Shown piece after piece: positions 34,850-48,734 of a stretch of DNA of 64,000 bases (its first letter is position 1; every line of letters starts with the position of its first letter). Location: NCBI RefSeq assembly GCF_037975245.1, contig NC_092565.1, positions 9,656,499-9,720,498 of the forward strand. The letters are read 5' to 3'. Both the position numbers and the translations under genes were made by a program. Origin of the DNA: Apostichopus japonicus. Its lineage: Eukaryota; Echinodermata; Holothuroidea; Aspidochirotida; Stichopodidae. The notes under the pieces are model-generated. The model did no database searches. It saw nothing but the letters and a program-made list of their open reading frames with translations, and had not been told where the DNA came from.

Positions 34850-35991
34850 CCTTCTAGCACCTCCTTTCCTAGAAAGTATAGTGCAGTGAAGAAAGGGGGT
34901 GGGGGGGGGGGGAGGAGAGGATGCAAAAATGCATTGTGGCTTCGATGATGTAACATGAGCAATTTTCTTCATGAATCTGAAGTAATGTATAGTAAGGGTG
35001 TACAACATACTTGATCTTAGTAATACAGTGAAAAGCAGTGTGATGTAAAAAAAAATCAATTTACAACAACAGAGGCTGTCCTGAAATGACCATTGACCTC
35101 ATAAACAGGCTTCTTGTACTAAATGTGATAGATACATCAACAAACTAAATATGACATCTGTCCTTGCTGAAATATTTGGAAAATAAGCATGTTTTTCATA
35201 TTTTGACCCCTAGTGAACTCATACGACCATTGATCTCCACCCACAACATTAGGCTTCCTGTACTCAAGATGGTATAATTACATACCAAATATGCGATCTT
35301 TCCAAGCTTCTCTAGCGATATTATGTTTAAGAAGGTGTGTTAGAGACAGGTAAGAGGGGAGTGAAGTAAATGTTTTGCATTTGCTGATTTCAAATGACCT
35401 TTGACCTCCAACAACAGCAATAATAGGCTCTTTAAATATGATATGGTACTCTTACAAACCAAATATGAGATCTGTCCAATATCTTGTTTACAAGGCTTTC
35501 ACAATTTGACCTGTTGTCCCCAAATGAACTCTGACCTCCACCAAAATCAATAGGCTTCTTTTATTTATTGCTATACATCTTCATACCAAATATGAGATCT
35601 CCCCATGCTTCCATATTGAAATATCATCTTTACAAAGTTTCCACAATTTGACCCATGGTGACCCCAAATGACCTTTGACCTCTACCAAAAGCTTCTTGCA
35701 CTCAATGTGGTACTTTTACAAACATGAGGTCTGCCCATGCTTCTCATCTTGAGATATCATGTTTATAATTTTTTCACAATTTAACACTTGTTGACCCCAA
35801 ATGACCTTTGACCTTCACCAAAAACAATAAACAGCTTCTTGTACTCATTGTGGTACTTGCAATCTTTAAATATGAAGTTGGTCCAATATTCCCTTTGAGA
35901 TATCATGTTTACAAGCTGGGCCTCACAAACGCACACACCCACACCCACGCTTTCATGCATGCAAAGGTTACGATTATCATAGAAACCAAAA
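34850..35991. repeat. Interspersed repeat built of about 135-bp tandem units with DR1 motifs
   Basis: Units repeat the phrases AAATGACCTTTGACCTC, AATAGGCTTCTTGTACTCA, ACCAAATATGAGATCTG and GAGATATCATGTTTACAAG. Perfect DR1 half-site pairs (TGACCT-T-TGACCT) lie at 35395-35407, 35669-35681 and 35802-35814; diverged versions fill the other units. A second copy lies in reverse orientation at about 62105-62570, sharing both the tandem block and the outer flank (ATGCATTGTGG, AACATGAGCA). Confidence 0.8.
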
Positions 35992-36302
35992 TGGGGAGAA
36001 CCAGTCCCAGCAGGGACGCAAGACAGTGGTCTATCCACTACGGGAACACAGAGAGAGGCGGACGCGACCAGAGGATGGCCAAGAGAACATCACAGGCAGG
36101 GAGATCAAGCACCCGCAGTCCGGAGTGTGGTCGCAGTAGATCCCGATCCCTGAGAGGCCGCAGGAGTAGGAGTAGATGGTCCCCTGGGTCAGACATATCA
36201 TCTGACTCCTCTGATGATGGAAACCGAAGGGCAAACAAGAGGTATCAATCCCCGAGATGGAGACATGAGGACCAACTAGATGAGGAGGTACCAGAACCTT
36301 AA
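35992..36302 (+). CDS. Arg/Ser-rich ORF, unidentified
   Basis: Starting at ATG 35991-35993, an open frame encodes about 103 residues and ends TAA. It is rich in Arg-Ser and Ser-Arg pairs (GRSRSRSLRGRRSRSRWSPG), then an acidic-Ser patch (SDISSDSSDD) and an acidic end (EDQLDEEVPEP). Its base composition is clearly richer in G+C than the surroundings, which suggests former or present coding. It sits between the end of one repeat and a minisatellite, so a transposon-derived (gag-like or RS-domain) fragment is possible. The frame stays open upstream to 35808, so the true start is unclear. I see no splice partner. Confidence 0.35.
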
Positions 36303-36384
36303 TAAAAGATATACAAACAAGAAAACACATTCAAAAACTAGCAAAGTAAAAGAAAACATGGATGGAAATATGAAAGTAACATAT

Positions 36385-37095
36385 ATATACCATATACACA
36401 TAACCCATACACTCACATATATACACATAACCCATACACTATATACTCATATATATACACATAACCCATACACTCATATATATATACACATAACCCATAC
36501 ACTATATACTCAATTATATACATAACCCATACACTATATACTCATATATATATACACATAACCCATACACTCACATATATACACATAACCCATACACTAT
36601 ATACTCATATATATATACACATAACCCATACACTCATATATATACACATAACCCATACACTATATACTCATATATATATACACATAACCCATACACTCAT
36701 ATATATACACATAACCCATACACTATATACTCATATATATACACATAACCCATACACTCACATATATACACATAACCCATACACTATATACTCATATATA
36801 TATACACATAACCCATACACTCACATATACACATAACCCATACACTTTATACTCATATATATACACATAACCCATACACTCACATATATACACATAACCC
36901 ATACACTATATACTCATATATATACACATAACCCATACACTATATACTCAATTATATACATAACCCATACACTATATATTCATATTCACATAACCTATAC
37001 ACCAGATACTTAAATATACACATTACCCATACACCATATACTTACACACAACCCATACACCATATACACATACATATATTCACATAACCTATACT
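36385..37095. repeat. AT-rich minisatellite (ACACATAACCCATACACT units)
   Basis: Two unit types alternate: ACACATAACCCATACACTC followed by ATATAT, and a longer one with an extra ATATACTC. About 25 units are nearly identical in the centre and diverge near 36960-37095. Confidence 0.95.
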
Positions 37096-37159
37096 CACAC
37101 ACACACACACCCACACCATCATGAATGGCTGCAAGGTTACGTTTATCATCAAAACCAAA

Positions 37160-40100
37160 ATTGATATTTAATCAATTATATAAATATCAATGTCAAAATT
37201 CTTCCAATTAACCTTTGAGAAATTCTCAGGGAATTATTTGAACATGCATGTCACTTCCAAGACCCATTGAGCTATACATGATAGTCTGGTGAAAGTGCAT
37301 GATGAAAGGTTGAATTGTTGACTAACAGATACATGTAAGTTCTTCACGACAGATAAATTACACCACAAAGCAGTGTGCTAACAGTTTTTTTTTTAATTAA
37401 AATGTTAAAAATAACTGCTGATTATCATTATTATATTTAAGTCTGTTATTTATAAGCAAGTCTGTTACTTATATAAAAGTCTGTTATTTATATGCAGGTA
37501 TGTTACTTACTGTATATACTTGGTCTGTTATATGAGTCTGTTATTTATATATACATATATAAGTCTGTTATTTAGGCCTATAAATCTACTCAAATTGGAA
37601 TTGATCGCCAAATAATATACCTTTGTCACATTGATCATTCATAAATGTTGGGGAATGCAAAGCTTTGACATAACTTTGATTGTTACAAACTACATTAAAC
37701 TAGGTAAGGTGCTATTACCAAAGAACCTAAGTGAAAGTTTTCACGTCATAAATTAGGTTATATAGGTTCTCACTTAGTAACTTGGGTGCAGTTTCAATCA
37801 CATTTTACACATCAGTTTATAATCAGGTATGATACTTAACAAAAACAAAAATAGTACAGCTCTACCAGTTCCTACTTTGTAAAATATGTAGGTTTCCACC
37901 TAGCAAATAAGGCAATTAGTCCTCACTGAGGAACTAAATAAACAAATGCAGTTCCCACGTTACATATATGGTTAGGTCACCAATGAAAATATTAGTTAAG
38001 GTTTGTCTCACCTAACAAGGGGGGTCATCATGTTCCCACCTTATAAATGAGATATAATTTGTCATCACCCACTAAAATAAGGTCATGTTCCAACTTATAT
38101 AAGTTTCGGACATTACAAATGAGGAAACATTCCCACCTTCATTCATCTCCCAGTTCAGTTTAGTTTTTATTTATTTATTTCCCTTTTATTGTTATTTGTC
38201 TGTGTCTGTTAATTTACTTCTGAGATGCCTTTTTCTCTCACAAAAATCTGTCTTCTCAGGCACTGTCTAACACCCCTTCTTTGCTTTACTCCCAAAAGAA
38301 CAGGTAACAATTTTCCAGACACACTTTGACAACTTGCTTCACGTTTTTTTTATGTCTTCATTTTATTAGTGGATTAAGAGCAACAGTGAATTGTGCCTTT
38401 CTGATTTTACAAAATATGTCCCCTCTTTATACTAAATCGCCACTTGAAAGTTAATTAACCTTTTAAGAGAGTGTCATTGAGTCACCTAATTGGAGGTAAT
38501 GGTCTAAATAATAAGATACATGTTATAATATTCTAGTTTGAAGAAAGAAAAAAAAGTTCAAGAATATTCTAAGCAGATGCCATAAACAACCAGCTGAGTT
38601 TAATCCGAAGATATTGTCATGTCTTAAGACTGATTTGAGAAAAACTGGCAGTTCACTAAAATAATAAATAATTATGTAATGAAAACACTTGTATTGGAAA
38701 CGGTATTGAAGAGAAATTAGTAACTTTTAAAATCAGAAATAGATCAAAGATGTAATTACACTGTTTATGTTCTGCTACGAGCCTGAAATGTTAGGAATTT
38801 CTTTCTTTTTTTATCTCTTTTATTTGTTTGTGTGTTTCTGATCCACTGTATATGACTTTATATTTTCAAAAATATCCGATTAATATTTTGGTGAAATGCA
38901 TGATAAAAGTGTGTGGTCAGCTCTGTATAGTCAATGCAACCAACTCTCTTTTACGGATAGGTGCGGTGCACTCTATTGATATAACGTAACAAAGTGTGTT
39001 GTTAATGGAGCATTTCTGATTCAAATTAACTAACGAATGCTAAAACATGTTCAGCAGAAACCGAAAAGAGTTTAAATTGTAAATTACAGAAGAATGCAAT
39101 AAATAGACATGAACATTTTACTTAAAATTTGACCCTTTTACAAATCTTCCCCCAATCCCCCCTCCCCCCCTTTCTGAGTAAAATCGTCCTCAATTTTCAC
39201 GTGTCGTGCTATGTAATATTTTAACCCTTTACAGTATTATTAACTTTACATTTCGGTGTTCTAATCTCATGCAATCAATATATTGACATCAAATATTACA
39301 ATAAGCTTCCCGGTATAAAAAATTTAAATTTTATGGGTTGGTTGCTTCAAATTTTAAACAAAACATATCACAGATGAAATATGAGAGCTATCAAACAGAA
39401 ATAAATGGGGGTTTTTTTTATCCTCTTTTTAGCCTCCTGCATGACACTTTACAAAGCACGATTAAGTTAAAACTTCGGGGTTGTAGTAAATGTTGGCAGT
39501 ATCAATCAATTCTGCAATTATTTTCACAGGTTTACCTTTTGCATGCCTCTGAAATTCTCATCATTTCCAGGGGGCAAAAAAGCAGTTGATAGTGTTTCAA
39601 AAGGCCCTTGTAGGAGAATAAGATTGATTCCCCCAAGAAAGAATGAAAAAAAGTATGAAGCACACAGTAGGATAGTCTAATTTAAGTACAAAGGTTTAAC
39701 GAGCTATAAAAAGGAATGAATGTTTAATCTTGATATATGTTATAGTCCAGGCATTAAAGTACAAACATTTTGAGAGCTAGTAATGTGTTTACAGCTGTTC
39801 TGGTTTTCAAGATATCTCTGGAATGCTCCTTTATCAAGGCTAAGACTAAACTAAAGACAAAAACTTTACTCCTCGGTGAAGACCTTAAGATACACGTTTA
39901 TCCATTGTTTAAGAAATTACAACTTAATTCAAGCGAAATCTTTTCTTTTAATTTTAAATATTTGTCCCTGACAAGTTTGAAACACACTGTAACCTTTTGT
40001 TTTTGGGACCATAAAAGTGTTACGTCTTGAGTTTCTCTGACATTGCATCATCAGAGGAACTGACCTAATATGCTGAGTATTATACTATACTGTCCAGTCA

Positions 40101-40720
40101 CTTTCATTGATGACCCTCGGCTGATTAAAAGGGTAATTTCTCAAACCTTAAAAGTGATCAAGACATACAACCTGGACTGATAGCAATGTTTTTTTTAAAT
40201 GTTTTACAACATACCAAACTTAATTATGTGCTGAAAGTCATACTTTAACAAGCCAATATTGATAAAGAATGTAACCTTCACTGTGTAAAACACTACACCC
40301 CATTGACAAAGATGCTATATCACACTAACAGAACCTCCACAACTGAAAAATACCAAATGTGTTCAAATGAGCAGGGCCTCCCCATATTGTTGTAGAAACA
40401 GATGTAATGTTTGTTATCGTGGGGGTGTTAAATTGCTTTCAAGAGAGCGGGCAGGCTGAAACTCCCTCGGGTGAACCATTGATTAGAATTGGATGCTTCC
40501 ATGAACAGCTATTGCTATAAAATTCATCGTTTTCCCACTTTCATACATTATCAGCACCAACGTTGGGAGGGAACATTAAATTAGATCCCAAAGTTTTCTT
40601 TCCATTCCTTCAACTTGATAGCATTTTTCCATTTTTACTGGGGGGGGGGGGGGTAGGGGTGGAAGAAGGGATTATTTTTGGTGTTTAACAAACACACCTT
40701 CTTCCTTGGTATATTTAGTG
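37160..40720. other. Stretch without a supported gene
   Basis: Contains an AT-rich run of TCTGTTATTTATAT units (about 37440-37580) and a degenerate repeat of TTCCCACCTTA phrases (about 37710-38140). The rest shows no coding similarity. Confidence 0.55.
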
Positions 40721-40727
40721 TTGTAGA

Positions 40728-40850
40728 CATGCTGTTTGTCCAGTGGATAAAGTCGGTCACATTAGAAACCTAGCAATGATTATGAAACCCTGTAATATCT
40801 GGCAGGAGGTAGATTCCATCCCTGGCTAAAGTTAGATGGATCTTTTTAAC
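40728..40850 (+). mobile_element. Weak tRNA-derived SINE candidate
   Basis: GTCCAGTGGATAAAGTCGGT followed by GGTAGATTCCATCCCTGG resembles diverged A and B boxes. The match is poor and there is no second copy in the window. Confidence 0.3.
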
Positions 40851-43120
40851 ATCATTGAGAACTCTATGATTTTCGCATCTGACATGGTCTAATTTCAATT
40901 GTTAAAAAAAATTGGAGACTGATCTCAAACTATAAATTGGATACTAGCCAAACCAACATGAGCAATTAAGCAATTAGCCATTCTGCCTTCTCCCATATGC
41001 ATATGTGGCAGTTCAGCATGGTAAGATATAAAGCTCACATGCACTTTCCAGGCCTGACATTCCGGACTTGAAAAATGAAAGTTTAAGAAATATATCAAAG
41101 TTCACTATGTCTCAAGTTTTTCCAAGAAACGTATTATATGTGTACCCAAAAACTACTTCACAGATGGATTTTATAGGAGAGATTTTTACTGTGGCGTCAG
41201 AAAACATAACGGAGCAACATCAAAGTGAAAGTTTCAAAACGAACTAACGTAGAAAATTATGAGATATATCTGTCCAATTAACTCCACAGCCTAATTTAAA
41301 ATCTAGAAATTAACACCAAAATTATATTTAAGGCAAACAGTTCTTTCTTTTAATTTATACACAATGAATAAGACATTGTCTGTTAAAGTGATTGCAGTGC
41401 ATAACTATACAGTAAAAATTCTCATTCTGTGTATTTGAGTCTTATAAAATATCTTCAAATGTTTTAAATTTATCCTTTCTTGACCTACAATGCCCTTTCA
41501 CTGTGACTCTGACATTGCTACTGACCTACCTTGCCGACCTATCGGAAAGATTTGGAAATATTTCTTTGGAATATGGACAACCTATTTAACTATCAGATTG
41601 GTTCAAGAATCTTGGTGAATTTATCAAACTTTGTACGACATAAATTCATATTGACCGTCGTTGACCTTTATCCTTAACCCAAAGTGACATTTTTTTTTAT
41701 TATATTAAAAGATGAAATTTACAACAATGTAAAAGAATCTCAAATCTCACATGTTTTTATGTCACTGTTACTCATGAATTGTTAAAGACAATCCACAATC
41801 AAAGAGCATCAAGACAGGAAAAAGAAAAACAATAAAATGTGTTTATCTACGTGGGAGAATCCCATTTGGGTTTTTGCAGCAACTTTCCATTTTACTTATC
41901 TTACTTATCTTATTATAACGAGTTCAGCTAGGCCTCTAGCCTTCTATACCCTTAATCTCCCTCTGCAGAACATGACTGGCCTCACTACAAACATGACATT
42001 GATCAGTAAAAGATTAGACGAACCGGCACAATTTCAACATGTTTGAAAGGCATGACACGGGGGCCAACTCAAATTAAAGTAGGTATTAAACAATTCAATC
42101 CCACCCAGACAGCAAAGTGAAAAAAAAAAACATTTTTACCTATTTATAAGCTATTAAAGGTATTAAACAAAATTAAGTGCATTCTATATTTGGACACACA
42201 TTTATATCTCATTGCAAATTCCCGACTCCACCTTGTTATTTCATCATAAAATGATCCCACAACTCCTGTAGAGAAAGAGCAGCATAATATAGCAGCATAA
42301 TGTACGAGCTGTTTCATCAAAATACGGTAAATTTTAAAGATAGTTTTGTCGACAGGATTTCCCCAAGGGGTCTTATAGGAAGCCAACAGAAGCTGATTTG
42401 AAGCGACCAATCCACGTTGATGATGGATCGATGAAAACCTGCTTTTCATCACGCCTTATCTTTTAGATGAGGAAGTAAGAGAATGACGGAGTTTGGCAAG
42501 CCATTGTCCTACCCATCCCTAGACCCAAGAGTACACCTTCATGTTCGATCTAACAGATGAGAGTGTAGCTCAGAATCTGACTACTTAGGACCCTCAGATA
42601 TGGAGGTAGGAGAATTAAAGGAACAAAGTTCATCACTTGTAGATGCAAGACAAATCCATTGAAAACAGTAGAACCAAAGCTGAATTTGAAATCAGAATTA
42701 TCAAATTCACAGTAGAATCTACTCAACAACACACAACACAGTATTTTGGAATCTAGGTCAAAGAGTATCTGGCTCTTTAGGGGTTTTATTCTGCTTTTTC
42801 TTTTTCAGACCAATTCTGCTACCTATGTTCACATGGTTGGTTCATTAATTCTTTGGCTCAATTTATTTGGTTATGCAAAAATGCATGGATTTAGAAAACC
42901 AATGACTTCAATGGAGTAATGGGTTGAAAACCCTTTTTGGTTCAATTCTAATAAACTTACATGCTAACAAGCTTATCAATTATTTCACAGTCTTAAACAT
43001 CATGCCTGTCATGTCAAGTGGCTTCCAATTCAACATTTTAACTCAAATTTGGAATCTTTTAGAAAGACATTTCAGATGGAAAAACCATAGATTGCTCTTG
43101 GATGAAAAACCCACCAAACT
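40851..43120. other. Stretch without a supported gene
   Basis: AT-rich. A minus-strand open frame at 42452-42144 has no recognisable similarity. I see no repeat structure. Confidence 0.55.
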
Positions 43121-43206
43121 CTGACTGACCTGGGATCGTACCCCAAACCTCCCGATTGTTAAGCCTCATTGCTTCAAATGCTAATCGGCCACCGCACCGG
43201 TAGGGA
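43121..43206 (-). mobile_element. tRNA-derived SINE head, reverse orientation
   Basis: Read on the minus strand: GGTGGCCGATTAGC (A-box region), CAATGAGGCTTAAC, CGGGAGG and GGTACGATCCC (B-box-like). This order and spacing resemble a tRNA-derived SINE head. Confidence 0.55.
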
Positions 43207-44918
43207 CATTCTTACAAATGATATTGCTATCCAGATCTATTACTCTTTCATGTCGTCTAGACTCAGCTGTGTGATTGAGGTCTATGATAAAGCAAATGTT
43301 ACTGCTCTAAACCACTCCACACCTTGCAATATCAACTGCTCATAATTCATACTGGTCATCAGGACCAGACTGTAAAATATAGACTAGCTTTACAAAGATA
43401 TTCAAACTTATTGCTTTACGTCGTATTGTGTTCAATTATTGTTGTAATCTGTTCCCCTGTGCTTTATCTCAACCTCCAAATTATCCTGGGCATCCTGTGA
43501 ATACTCACAACAACAGTCTTTTTATAGTAACACATGAAAGAACAAAAACCTGCTTAATGATGACTGAACAACTATTGTCATTACATTTGGCATCATCTCC
43601 CCTTCGCTCCCTATTTTCTCTACTAATGTAGCACTCTCAAAATACTCTGAAATCTTTGTATATCGTAATAGTTATAGACATTAAGGTGCTTTCGGGTTTT
43701 ACATTTTTTTTTTCCTGAGTTTATTCGTTTCCTCCTTTTTTCCTCCTTTTTTCCTCTCTTTCTTATCCTATCAGTCTCTCTTGTGGTCGCTAGCTGATAA
43801 ACTACTTTTGTTTTGTTTTTCTAGTGTTCATCATATGTACATGTACTCATTTCAAGTTTGCATATATACCAAATATCAATATTGACTTTTATGTACATGT
43901 GAGAAAATATGAATAGAATAGAAAAGAATAGAACAGAATAGAATAGAACTGAATTCAGAATTGAATTTTTGTCCAAAATTTGTGACTTCAGGCACCTGAC
44001 TTTCCTCATATGACCTCACTGTTCTTTTTCCAATATTCAGGACAGCTACTGCACTCGTTTAAATTTATTTAACAGTTTTAATTATTAGTGGTTGCCTATG
44101 CACAGTTGAGTGTGCTTAAGTTGCTGAAGGTATATTTTGCAAGCAAGAAGCTTAGAATAGAGTAGGTCCTCTTTAGCTGAGGAGCATTACAACAGCCTGC
44201 ATAATTTCCATGTATTTATTTTCCATAATCAAGGAGCTATGATGCCAGAAGCATTTGTATATTAAGAAAAAGCTGTCGAATAATCCACTAACGAGACAAC
44301 CTCACCTTGAAAAATGTTAACATTTTGCCATTAAATTGACAGGAGATCCACAGACAACCTCTTTCCACCTCTTCTTTACCTCTGTTGCCGTAAGCAACAA
44401 GGTGAACGACTTGATTGCATTGGTTACGCTACTGTCAGCCAGGCTAGTGATTGCCAAAGAAAGAAGGAGAAACAGAAAGAGATTGAGGAGACAAATGATA
44501 TGAAAACTTTAAACATGGAATAAATAAACATTATTGGGAAGTTTTGCTAAAGTTATATAGGTAACTGTGCATCCAAGGGAAGTAAATAATACACTCAGTT
44601 TGGTGGGCAATCCATATTTTATAACACCCTGTAAATAATCATGCCAAAATTTTTTATTTTCATTTCAGAGATATGCAGCAATGAGAAAAGAACACTGGGG
44701 GACCTCTGGGCCTACCTCAAGGCCTACCTCCAGTAGAAGTTTCAGTTTAGGTTAAATTTTCCTCATGGCATAAATTTACAAGGTATTTTGAAGCAGGAGG
44801 GATGGAAGGCTGGACGCAAATTGATGTACGGACACACACAATTTTAATCGCATATTTTCAAACCTATATGTACTATGTTTAGAGTGAATATATAGGAAAC
44901 AAATTATGCCTGTATTGA
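43207..44918. other. Stretch without a supported gene
   Basis: An open frame at 43428-43631 has no clear family. A GAATA-type microsatellite lies at about 43906-43955. Confidence 0.5.
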
Positions 44919-44924
44919 TTAGAA

Positions 44925-45175
44925 AGTGAGGGGAGCTAGGTTTTGCATACTTCCTACTGTAGCAGTTCCCCGATGCTTCTTAATCATATCAATTATATAC
45001 TCTGAAGCCAAGTGATGAAAAGCCATGTATGTAAAGACCAATAGTTTGAATTGGATACTGCACGTAACAGGAAGCCAATGAAGATTCTTAAGAATTGGGG
45101 TGATGTGGTCATACCGGTTATCTCTGGTAATCAGGAGTTTTGCTGTTTTGTACTTGCTGGAGATGACCAATGAGT
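44925..45175 (-). mobile_element. CR1/L2-like LINE reverse transcriptase remnant
   Basis: Minus-strand translation reads RYDHITPILKNLHWLPVTCS then FKLLVFTYMAFHHLASEYI. This matches the common C-terminal segment of CR1/L2-type reverse transcriptases (RYDHITPVLKELHWLPV, FKLLLLTYKALHGLAPSYI). No full RT domain is present, so it is a 5'-truncated copy. Confidence 0.85.
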
Positions 45176-45306
45176 GATTGTGATAAAGTACTACAAATAA
45201 CTTGTTCTCTCAGCAAAAAACATCATTATCTGCTACATTAAGACATGTTGAAGCCACTGAATCCAATTATGGAAAATAACCAATTTTCCAAAATTATTAT
45301 TATTAA

Positions 45307-45660
45307 GTGGACCTAAATACATCTGCTATGAACTCCATGATCTGTTATAGGCAATGACTAAGTGTGGATATTTAGCTTCCTGAAACTGACACGTTATACT
45401 CAAGGAATCGAACGTACAGTAGATCTGTTTTTATCAAAAACTTACAACATACTCTGTGCTTAATCAATCAATTTCCATGCGTGGACCTAAATACATCTGC
45501 TATGAACTCCATGATCTGTTATAGGCAATGACTAAGGGTGGATATTTAGCTTCCTGAAACTGACAGTGATACGTTTTACTCAAGGAATCGAACGTACAGT
45601 AGATCTGTTTTTATCACAAACTTACAACATACTCTGTGCTTAATCAATCAATTTCCATGC
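45307..45660. repeat. Recent tandem duplication of about 175 bp
   Basis: GTGGACCTAAATACATCTGC starts at 45307 and 45481. The two copies differ only by a few substitutions and a 6-bp insertion (GTGATA), and both end ATCAATTTCCATGC. Confidence 0.95.
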
Positions 45661-48600
45661 AGGGAACAGATACATCACTGACAAGTCACTCTAGGGATGA
45701 GTCACAAAAAGGACAAGAATACATATATCTAGTATGGGGGGGGGGGTGTAAGATGCTGTCAACAGGTTTCATGACAGCGTGTATAATGACATTGTGAGAT
45801 TCTGTTGGTTGTTTTCGACTCCTGATATTGAAATGTGTGAAAGGAGCATCTATCACTACAGGTTGTGTTTTACTGTTCACTTGCTCTTTCCTATTTCTCT
45901 ACACAAACAGTATCTTGTATTGCTTCTATAACCTGTCTACCTGTCAACACAATTTTGATTGGGATTATGAGCTTCTTTTGAGTCTTACCAAACCAGAATT
46001 TGAGAAAGTGTGAAGGAGCATAAATATTTATTTCCACGTACAGATACATCTGATAAGCAAAGTGGTGGCAGAGTTACTCTTTAGGGTCACCAACTAAAAT
46101 TTTGGAAGGGTTGCCAAAAGTTGCAGGAGGAAAAAAGAAATTGCTGATGTTAGTGGGAGAAAAAAACCTTGAGCACAAATAAATTAGTTTAAAACAAAGA
46201 GTTGCAAACTAAAACATAAATTTTGCAACTGTGCACCCTTAATCACATACAATTTCTAAAATGGAAGGGGATTCCTCCAAGAGGAAGGGGACAGGTGTAA
46301 TGGCCTCCACCTCCATTGTCTTCCAGGTGTGCACCCCCTCGACACACCTCCCTCCCCCTTTCAACCTCATGACAAATTCCAAGACTATTTGCTAGTACAA
46401 CCTTGTGTTTAGAACTAAGTAAAGACCTACTTTATGGTCTAAATATGCCCTAGAATACACCAATTGATATTTCATCATTCTTCCTGTTTCCTTCTACATT
46501 GGAGCCTGCTTCAGCGACCCCAGGGCCACCCTCCACTTTTAAAATATTGTTCATTTTCTTTTGAGCCTCAACAATATCAACCACTGGAATGTCCCTTTAA
46601 GTGTATCATGTATAGAATATATAATAACCCATAATTTGGGAATATATGAACATGCATATCATCCACTTACATAAAAAAAGTTGAACCCTCAAAATTATTG
46701 TACCTATGCATACATTTTGTGTTGTTTTACATACATGTGTGGACATTACATCTTTCATTTGAAGGTTCACATTTTCAAGTTTGTTTTTAAGCTGCTAAGT
46801 TGTGCTAACATTTTGGGGAGATATCTCCTGATTCACTGTGATTCTTCATTTACAAAACTTCCTGCATAAAGTCTCAGTGTTTTACTTATGATTTTTGCAA
46901 GCTTCTCTTCCAATGTTAACAGATCATATTTTACACTTGCAAAGGATCTTCGAAACCGTCGTTCAGGATATCTACACAAGTTTGTGGAGATAATTTTGAG
47001 ACTATCTTTACTTTACACCAACATAAAAACCAACATAAAAAAGTAGGGTTTTTTTTCCACAGTTCACTTCTGTAGCAGCAAGCCATTTGTCTAGCTTGTA
47101 CATATTATGACTTTATAGACCTTTTGACTAAAATACTAAAAAAAAAAAAAAAAGAATAAAAAAAAAGAGAAGGGAAAAAGAAGCCATGGATTAGAGACTC
47201 TCCTCTGTACAGCCTTTGAACACAACAACACAACAGTTACGATATCCTTAATTGCTCAGAGCCAGACAAAGTTGAAAATAAAATGAAGACAAAATGGATA
47301 GGAAAGCTTTTATCGTTTGAAGGATACGTGAAACGCATCAGGAGATTAAATGAAATGTGAATGAGTAGAATTTGATGGCAGGGGAAAACAGATGGGCCTT
47401 AAGGGGAATCTGACTGTTAAATGAATGAGGCATGTTGCTGTTGGAGTGTCTGTAAAACATAATTGCAGGGTAAAATGTTTAAATGGCAACTTGTTTCTCA
47501 TTTTAAAAGTCTGCAGTTCATCAGGTTAGTGTCTAGACATGACAATTACTTTTTTTTTGTAGCCTAGGTATTTGAAATGTAAATGAGGGGAATTGAGGGT
47601 TTCATCAAAGCAAACATGAGGCCCACAGTTGACAGAGAGAGGAAAATCTCTTGGTTTGGAAAGGCAATGTTAAGTATGTAGAAGAAAAGTTAATGTAATT
47701 ACTTTTCATGGGGACATGTAGATAAATAAATACCATCCTTTTGCGAACCTGAAAAGGATCGAAACGGAAAAGCTTGTCCAAATATTCAGAGATGAAAATT
47801 AGCTTAAAGAGTTAGATCTTTCCAGACGTCAGAATTTTTTTCTATCCTTTTTGATGCTTGCCTAAGGAGATTATATTAGTTTTATAACATTGATAAGTTT
47901 TTAAACTACCTTTCATGCATTGTGAGCATTGATTCTAAGGGGTGGGGTTGGTGGGGTCACGGCTCAGTCCTCATGAAAGATTTCACAAATGTTGGGAGTT
48001 ACTTTTTCTTTCCCAAAATGTTTCAGTGAAAATTCAAACCAATTTTTAGGTTGTGATCCTCACTTTGAAAACCAGGGTTATAAACCATTAACAACAACTA
48101 AGTCGATCCAAAGTACATTTCAAATTCGCTTTCAGTTTCTGATAAATGACCATTTCGAATCTCTGCACCTCGTTAATCAAAGTGACATGAGCAATTGACT
48201 TCACGCACACACAGCCGGAATCTCAAATAACATGTTTGTACGGACAAGAGGTGTTGAAATACATGCTTGGATTCTAGTACACCTAGTGTTTACATGAAGC
48301 TCAATGAATATAAATGAATATACTATAAAAGAAACTCCTCACAGCACAGATATATTTAAAGAAAATCGTGCATCCTCATAGCAACGGTGCCTTCAATACA
48401 TAATACAGTTCCAAACAACACATCACGATCCAACATCACGGTGGAGGAAATAAGTGAAACTTGCCTGACGTTATATGTTAAGATTCGGAATAGATTAAGT
48501 GATTGAACAAAGTATAATTGAGGATATAGGCCAGTTTAAACCCAAAAGGAGAACTTACAAACCTTTTCATTTGGCTTCTACAAAATCTACAGATAGTAGC

Positions 48601-48734
48601 GATGCCCTTCAACGGAACGGCAGTTATGAACCAACTCCAAGCTTGTCTTCACATCACAGAGAACCACACTGTAAATAAACAAAATGAAAGCACCAACTAT
48701 ATTATTACACAAAAGAATCTGTTACTTTACTAGT
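45661..48734. other. Stretch without a supported gene
   Basis: AT-rich with an A-rich run at about 47137-47170. I see no coding similarity or repeat family. Confidence 0.55.

Noticed and set aside
34616-35059. 147-residue minus-strand ORF with a proline run
   Set aside because: The prolines come from a G-run on the plus strand and part of the ORF lies in an interspersed repeat.
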